Below, one piece after another: positions 59,669 through 64,000 of a stretch of DNA of 64,000 nucleotides. Every line of letters starts with the position of its first letter. Position 1 is the stretch's first letter. The notes below the pieces were generated by a model, which searched no databases, was not told the origin of the DNA, and worked only from the letters and a program-made list of their open reading frames with translations. The DNA comes from Eggerthellaceae bacterium (lineage in GTDB: Bacteria; Actinomycetota; Coriobacteriia; Coriobacteriales; Eggerthellaceae), in assembly GCA_910575165.1 (NCBI GenBank), contig CAJTDS010000002.1, positions 248,001 through 312,000 of the forward strand. The letters run 5' to 3'. Position numbers and translations under genes: made by a program.

Positions 59669-60130
59669 ATGCATCGCATCCTGTTCGTCTGCCACGGCAA
59701 CATCTGCCGTTCCCCCATGGCGGAGTTCGTTATGAAGGATTTGACGGCCAAGCGCGGGCTGGCCGGGGATTTCGCCATCGAATCGGCGGCGTGCCGACGC
59801 GACGAGCTGGGAAACCCCGTTCATCGCGGCACCCGGCAACGGCTGGCCCGGGAGGGCATCTCCTGCGCGGGCAAAACGGCCCGGCTGCTGCGCGCGGACG
59901 ACTACGACGCCTTCGACGTCATTGCGGCCATGGACGAGGAGAACATGCGCGACATGGCCAGGCTCTTCAGCGGTGATTCGCAGGGGAAGGTGCGCAAGCT
60001 GATGTCGTTTGCGGGAAGCTCGCGCGATGTGGCCGATCCTTGGTACACGGGCGATTTCGACGCTACTTTCGACGACGTGCTTGCCGGCTGCACGGCGTTG
60101 CTCGACATGCTCGAACCTGTGCGGAAATGA
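59669..60130 (+). CDS. Low-molecular-weight protein tyrosine phosphatase
   Basis: A 153-residue LMW-PTP. The active-site loop is VCHGNICRS (C8, R14) at the N-terminus and the general acid is Asp in VADPWYTGDFDATFDDVL. Proteins of this family act on phosphotyrosine or in the arsenate reductase pathway; the length and DPWY motif fit a PTP. It follows the Y_phosphatase3-like gene after 18 bp with AAAGGAAGC upstream and may belong to the same run. Confidence 0.92.
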   Translation: MHRILFVCHGNICRSPMAEFVMKDLTAKRGLAGDFAIESAACRRDELGNPVHRGTRQRLAREGISCAGKTARLLRADDYDAFDVIAAMDEENMRDMARLFSGDSQGKVRKLMSFAGSSRDVADPWYTGDFDATFDDVLAGCTALLDMLEPVRK

Positions 60131-60151
60131 CGAGCGGCTCTGCTGCTGCGC

Positions 60152-60165
60152 TACAATCTGGTGTA
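60152..60165 (+). promoter_or_regulatory. Probable leaderless promoter of the MFS gene
   Basis: TACAAT (60152-60157) is 7 nt before the ATG at 60165, which places the predicted transcript start at the start codon. A weak TGACGA -35 sits 18 bp upstream. No ribosome-binding site is visible. Confidence 0.45.
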
Positions 60166-61583
60166 TGAGCAACGATCGAAAACCAAACGACCGGGCGCAT
60201 GGGGGCGCGTCCGCTGACAAACCGCGCGCCGCCAAGGCGCCTTCGGCCGTGTACATGCTGTTCGCCATTGTGGTGCTGGGCTCTGCGCTGGGCAATCTGT
60301 CCCAGACGGCCGTGAACGCTATGATGGCCGACATCATGGTCGGCTTCGGCGCCGGAGTGGAGGTGGGGCAGTGGCTTACCACCAGCTACATGCTGGTGCT
60401 GGGCGTCACGGTGCCGGCTTCCACGTACCTGCAGCGCCGCTTCTGCGTGCGGGTGCAGGTGCTTCTGGCCTTCGGGCTGTTCATCGCGGGAACGGCGCTC
60501 AGCCTGGTTGCGCAGGGCTTCGCGATGCTTCTGGCCGGGCGCATCCTGCAGGCGGTGGCGGCGGGCATTCTGCTGCCGGTCATGCAGACCGTGGCCATGA
60601 CGGGCTTCGGTCCGGGCAAGCAGGCCACGGCCATGGGCATCGCCGGGGTGGCTTTGGGTTTCGCGCCGAACATCGGGCCCACCATCGGCGGCGCCATGAG
60701 CTTCGCCTGGGGTTGGCGCAGCTTCTTCGCGCTCATGCTGGCGTTGCTGGCGGCACTGGCGCTGTGGACGCTGGTCGCCGTGCGCCGGCAGCCCTCGCCC
60801 GATTCCTCGGCTCGCCTCGACGCGGTTTCCCTGACGCAGTCGACGCTTGGTTTCGGCGGCGTGTTGCTGGGCTTCTCCAACGCCAGCAGCCTGGGGCTGG
60901 CGAGCGCGCTTGTGTGGGGGCCGATGCTGCTGGGCGTGCTGTTCCTGGTGCTGTTCGTTCGCCGCCAGCGGCGCGTGGCCGACCCGCTGGTGTCCATGGG
61001 TATTTTCCAGTGTCCACAGTTCACCTGGGGATTTATCGCCCAGTGCCTGCTGACGGCGTCGTTCATGGGCATTACGCTGCTGGTTCCGCTGTACGTGCAG
61101 AACCTTTGCGGCGGCACGGCGCTCGACGCCGGCGTGGTGCTGCTGCCGGGCACCGTGGCCGCATTGGTGCTGAACCCCCTTGCCGGCGTGCTGACCGACC
61201 GCGCGGGCATCCGCCCGGTAGCCCTTGCAGGAGGCGTCTTGCTGTCGGCAGGAGCCGTGTCCATGGTGTTTCTTTCCGCCGACACGCCGCTCTGGCTTTC
61301 CATGGTGCTGCAGGGCGTTCGCGCCTGCGGGGTCTCCACCCTTATCGGCCCGCTGACGGCGTGGTCTTTGGCGAAGCTGCCGCGCCCGCTGGTTGCCGAC
61401 GGCTCGGCGTTCTCCATCGCGGCCCGCCAGGCCACCGCATCGTTCGGCACCAGCGTCATGGTGCTGTTCGTGTCGGCGGCGGCGGTGGCGGTGGTAGGGG
61501 CGGCCGCTTATGCCCTGGCCTTCGGCTTTTCGGCGGTGATGGCCCTGGCGCTGCTGGTCTGCATCGTGGCGAAAGTGCGCTGA
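60165..61583 (+). CDS. MFS transporter, DHA2-like drug exporter
   Basis: A 472-residue major-facilitator protein with about 14 helices. GQWLTTSYMLVLGVTVPASTYL and the following VAAGILLPVMQTVAM and ALGFAPNIGPTIGGA (motif C-like) match the DHA2 class of proton-driven exporters. The N-terminus (about 1-28) is polar. Substrate unknown. Possibly translated from a leaderless mRNA. Confidence 0.93.
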   Translation: MSNDRKPNDRAHGGASADKPRAAKAPSAVYMLFAIVVLGSALGNLSQTAVNAMMADIMVGFGAGVEVGQWLTTSYMLVLGVTVPASTYLQRRFCVRVQVLLAFGLFIAGTALSLVAQGFAMLLAGRILQAVAAGILLPVMQTVAMTGFGPGKQATAMGIAGVALGFAPNIGPTIGGAMSFAWGWRSFFALMLALLAALALWTLVAVRRQPSPDSSARLDAVSLTQSTLGFGGVLLGFSNASSLGLASALVWGPMLLGVLFLVLFVRRQRRVADPLVSMGIFQCPQFTWGFIAQCLLTASFMGITLLVPLYVQNLCGGTALDAGVVLLPGTVAALVLNPLAGVLTDRAGIRPVALAGGVLLSAGAVSMVFLSADTPLWLSMVLQGVRACGVSTLIGPLTAWSLAKLPRPLVADGSAFSIAARQATASFGTSVMVLFVSAAAVAVVGAAAYALAFGFSAVMALALLVCIVAKVR

Positions 61584-61668
61584 GCCGCGTCGTCGTTGGC
61601 CATCGCGTATAATCCGTACTCCAGGGCTGCCGACGGGGCTGCCATCTCTCTTAACGAAGGGTGCGTAC

Positions 61669-63552
61669 ATGGCGTTTGTGCTGGGATGCGAGAAGCTTTC
61701 CGTGGAATTCCCCACGAAGCAGGTGCTCGCCGAGGTGTCGCTGGGCGTCAACGATGGCGACCGCATCGGCATCGTGGGCCGCAACGGCGACGGTAAGTCC
61801 ACGTTGCTGTCCGCCCTGGCTGGGGTGTTGGAGCCCACGGGCGGCCGCGTGCTGCGCAAAGGCGGCACCACGGTGGGGTTGCTGGGGCAAAGCGACGGCC
61901 TGCGCGACGACGACTCGGTGGGGCGCGCCATCGTGGGCGATGCGCCCGAGTACGAATGGGCCGGCAGCGCCCGCATCCGCGATATCCTGGACGGCCTGGT
62001 CTCCGACATCCCCTGGGACGCGCCGGTGGGCACGCTTTCCGGAGGCCAGCGCCGCCGCGTGGACCTGGCGCGGCTTTTGGTGGGGGAGTGGGACGTGCTG
62101 GCGCTGGACGAGCCGACGAACCACCTGGACGTGCGCGCCATCACCTGGCTGGCGAACCACCTGAAAGGCCGCTGGCGTGCGGGCCAGGGCGTGCTGCTGG
62201 TGGTCACCCACGACCGGTGGTTCCTCGACGAGGTGTGCACCGGCATGTGGGAGGTGCACGACGGGCGCGTCGAACCCTTCGAAGGCGGCTTCTCGGCCTA
62301 CATCCTGCAGCGGGTGGAGCGCGACCGGCTGGCCGCCCTGGCCGAGCAGAAACGCCAGAACGCCGTGCGCCGCGAGCTGGCGTGGCTCTCGCGCGGGGCG
62401 CGGGCGCGGTCGACGAAACCGAAGTTCCACGTGAAGGCGGCCCAGGCGCTCATCGCCGACGTGCCGCCCCTGCGAAACGAGCTGGAGCTCAAGCGCATGG
62501 CCATGGCGCGTCTGGGCAAGCAGGTGGTCGACCTGGAATTCGTGACCGTGCGCTTCCCGCCCCGCGGCGAGGGCGCGCCGGCCAAGACGGTGCTCGACGG
62601 CGTGGAATGGATCATAGGGCCGGGCGACCGCTACGGCATCGTCGGCGACAACGGTGCGGGCAAGACCACGCTGCTGAAGGTGATCGAAGGGGCACTGGCT
62701 CCCACCGCCGGGCGCGTGAAGATCGGCAAGACGGTGCGCTTCGCGGTGCTCTCGCAGCATCTGGACAGCCTCTCGCAGTTCGGCGACGACCGCGTGCGCC
62801 AGGTCATCGGCCGCTACAGCCGGCGCGTTATGTTGGACGGCAAGGAGCAGACGCCCGCGCAGTTGCTGGAGCGCCTGGGCTTTTCCAAGGCCGACCTCAA
62901 CGAACCGGTGTGCGATTTGTCCGGCGGGCAGAAGCGGCGGCTCGCGCTCATGCTCATCCTGCTGGACGAGCCCAACGTGCTGGTGCTCGACGAGCCCGGC
63001 AACGACCTGGACACCGACATGTTGGCGGCGGTGGAGGACCTGCTCGACGCCTGGCCCGGCACGCTTCTGCTGGTGACCCACGACCGCTACCTCATGGAAC
63101 GGGTGACCGACCATCAGTTCGCGCTGGTGAACGGCAAGATCGTGCACCTTCCCGGCGGCGTGCAGGACTATCTGGACATGACGGCCGAGCCGGGCGCGGC
63201 GCAGGCGGGCGCAGGCGTCAAGGGAGCGCCGGCGGCTTCGAAGGCCGCGCGGTCGGCGACGGGCGCCGCGGCTGCCGGCTCCCAGGCGGCAGGCGATGGC
63301 GCTGGCGGCGACGGCGAGACGAAGCTCTCTGGCGGCGAGATCCGCGCGCTGCGCAAGGCCATGCAGTCTGCGGAGCGCAAGATGGAGACCCTGCGCGGGA
63401 AGATTGAGGCGACGCAGCAGGCCATGCTGTCGGTCGACCCCACGGACTTTCAGGCCCTAGGCGCCAAGCAGGCCGAAATCGACGAGCTGCAGGAAAAGCT
63501 CGAAGAGCTGGAGGCGGAATGGCTGGAAGCCGCCGAGGCCCTGGGGGAGTAG
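61669..63552 (+). CDS. ABC-F family ATPase
   Basis: A 627-residue soluble ABC protein with two ATPase domains and no membrane segment. Walker A is GRNGDGKS in domain 1 and GDNGAGKTT in domain 2; signatures are LSGGQRRRVDLARL and LSGGQKRRLALML; Walker B has ALDEPTNHLD and VLDEPGNDLD. A charged linker joins the domains, an Ala/Gly-rich stretch follows domain 2, and the C-terminus is a coiled coil (SAERKMETLRGKIEATQ onward). ABC-F proteins act on the ribosome, some giving antibiotic resistance; no resistance can be inferred here. Confidence 0.95.
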   Translation: MAFVLGCEKLSVEFPTKQVLAEVSLGVNDGDRIGIVGRNGDGKSTLLSALAGVLEPTGGRVLRKGGTTVGLLGQSDGLRDDDSVGRAIVGDAPEYEWAGSARIRDILDGLVSDIPWDAPVGTLSGGQRRRVDLARLLVGEWDVLALDEPTNHLDVRAITWLANHLKGRWRAGQGVLLVVTHDRWFLDEVCTGMWEVHDGRVEPFEGGFSAYILQRVERDRLAALAEQKRQNAVRRELAWLSRGARARSTKPKFHVKAAQALIADVPPLRNELELKRMAMARLGKQVVDLEFVTVRFPPRGEGAPAKTVLDGVEWIIGPGDRYGIVGDNGAGKTTLLKVIEGALAPTAGRVKIGKTVRFAVLSQHLDSLSQFGDDRVRQVIGRYSRRVMLDGKEQTPAQLLERLGFSKADLNEPVCDLSGGQKRRLALMLILLDEPNVLVLDEPGNDLDTDMLAAVEDLLDAWPGTLLLVTHDRYLMERVTDHQFALVNGKIVHLPGGVQDYLDMTAEPGAAQAGAGVKGAPAASKAARSATGAAAAGSQAAGDGAGGDGETKLSGGEIRALRKAMQSAERKMETLRGKIEATQQAMLSVDPTDFQALGAKQAEIDELQEKLEELEAEWLEAAEALGE

Positions 63553-63594
63553 CGTTTCGGCGAGAAGCTGGCGTGACGCCTGAAAACGTTGCAA

Positions 63595-63701
63595 AGGGCG
63601 GACAGGGCGAGGGCGCTGAGCGATTCCGCAGCGGTGAAGCGCTTCGGTCAAGGCAACCGCACGAGCGAGGACAAGCGAAGCGCCCCCGCCCCGTCCGCCC
63701 T
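63595..63701. repeat. Long inverted repeat (~107 nt) downstream of the aldehyde dehydrogenase gene
   Basis: Arms of 23 nt (63595-63617 and 63679-63701) pair with two A-C mismatches on the + strand that become G-U pairs on the - strand, so the leftward transcript would pair fully. The 61-nt interior contains the palindrome GAAGCGCTTC. It lies 24 bp after the leftward ALDH stop and may be its terminator or a structured RNA. Confidence 0.65.
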
Positions 63702-63725
63702 CTGCGGGCTGTAGGCCGAAAAAGC

Positions 63726-64000
63726 CTAGCGCATGAGCAGGTGGATGACTTTGTTCTTCCAGCTTGCCGGCGGCATGTTGCGCACAGGTACGTCGCACCA
63801 GGTAGGCCTCGCAAGCGTCGACTTCATGTGGGTGAAGCAGTCGAATCCCGCCTTGCCGTGGTAGGCGCCCATGCCGGAGTTGCCCAGACCTCCGAAGCCC
63901 ATGTGGTTGTTCGCCAGGTGCACCACGGTGTCGTTCACGCAGCCGCCGCCGAAGGGCAGCTCCTGAATGACCCGCTGCTGCACTTCCCGGCTCTCGCTGA
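63726..64000 (-). CDS. Aldehyde dehydrogenase, C-terminal fragment (5' end outside window)
   Basis: The last ~91 residues of an NAD(P)-dependent aldehyde dehydrogenase; the frame is open to the window edge. LPFGGGCVNDTVVHLANNHMGFGGLGNSGMGAYHGKAGFDCFTHMKS is the conserved C-terminal region of class 3-like (YwdH/AldH-type) enzymes. The catalytic Cys and Glu lie outside the window. Confidence 0.93.
   Translation of the reverse strand, partial: SESREVQQRVIQELPFGGGCVNDTVVHLANNHMGFGGLGNSGMGAYHGKAGFDCFTHMKSTLARPTWCDVPVRNMPPASWKNKVIHLLMR

Overview
The window is about 64 kb of GC-rich, gene-dense bacterial DNA. The gene content resembles an anaerobic actinomycete of the Eggerthellaceae (Coriobacteriia: Eggerthella, Gordonibacter, Adlercreutzia and relatives). 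Supporting features are two molybdopterin oxidoreductase/FeS/NrfD respiratory complexes, Tat-exported FAD reductases (one with an FMN-attachment motif), a regulator joining a polytopic membrane domain to a C-terminal LuxR helix-turn-helix, several small flavin/FeS proteins, and Gram-positive cell-wall genes. The family call is inference from content; the genus cannot be fixed from the sequence alone. No rRNA, tRNA, CRISPR array, transposase or prophage was seen.

Layout. 1-5003: the 3' part of a molybdoenzyme gene with its four-cluster ferredoxin and NrfD anchor, then a small Cys/His membrane protein with two CX4CX4CH motifs and a DUF4405-like membrane protein. 5441-6868: a ferredoxin-like protein facing a higBA toxin-antitoxin pair. 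7001-11563: a TGCT microsatellite, a candidate operator, then a second complete Mo/FeS/NrfD operon starting with a Tat precursor. 11606-20289: a GntR regulator with an SPFH protein, an FeS aldo/keto reductase, an APC permease, a divergent LysR/EamA pair, a structured inverted-repeat element with a TPR-like remnant, a flavodoxin-type reductase and a phasin-like protein. 20314-28769: an alpha/beta hydrolase, a large surface protein with two transglutaminase folds and cell-wall-binding repeats, a DEAD-box helicase, and the metY-metA operon. 29010-32368: htpG behind a sigma70-type promoter overlapped by a CIRCE site, then a nitrilase-family amidase. 32373-38025: the membrane LuxR regulator and two Tat-exported flavoprotein reductases transcribed divergently from a 628-bp gap. 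38242-45063: ZIP transporter, ABC exporter, SfsA, small membrane proteins, a partial sulfite-oxidase-like protein and a zeta-type toxin-antitoxin module. 45233-64000: NCS1 permease, a MurT-GatD fusion with rsmI, a YgjP-like protease, paired coiled-coil/muralytic secreted proteins, a run metG-TatD-flavodoxin-rsmA-(Mo-co dimer-like domain)-phosphatases, an MFS exporter, an ABC-F ATPase and the 3' part of an aldehyde dehydrogenase gene.

How the genes work together. Much of the window is consistent with anaerobic respiration: quinol oxidation through NrfD anchors, electron passage through ferredoxin-like subunits, and reduction of unknown organic or inorganic acceptors by exported Mo or flavin enzymes. 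The acceptors cannot be named from sequence. The housekeeping part covers methionine synthesis by direct sulfhydrylation, lipid II amidation and 16S rRNA methylation.

The most notable points are the single-chain MurT-GatD fusion, the CIRCE/promoter overlap far upstream of htpG, the doublet CX4CX4CH membrane protein, the microsatellite directly after a TATAAT upstream of a molybdoenzyme operon, and several intergenic elements of about 105 nt with extended self-complementarity. No clearly unprecedented multi-gene system could be demonstrated; these are leads.
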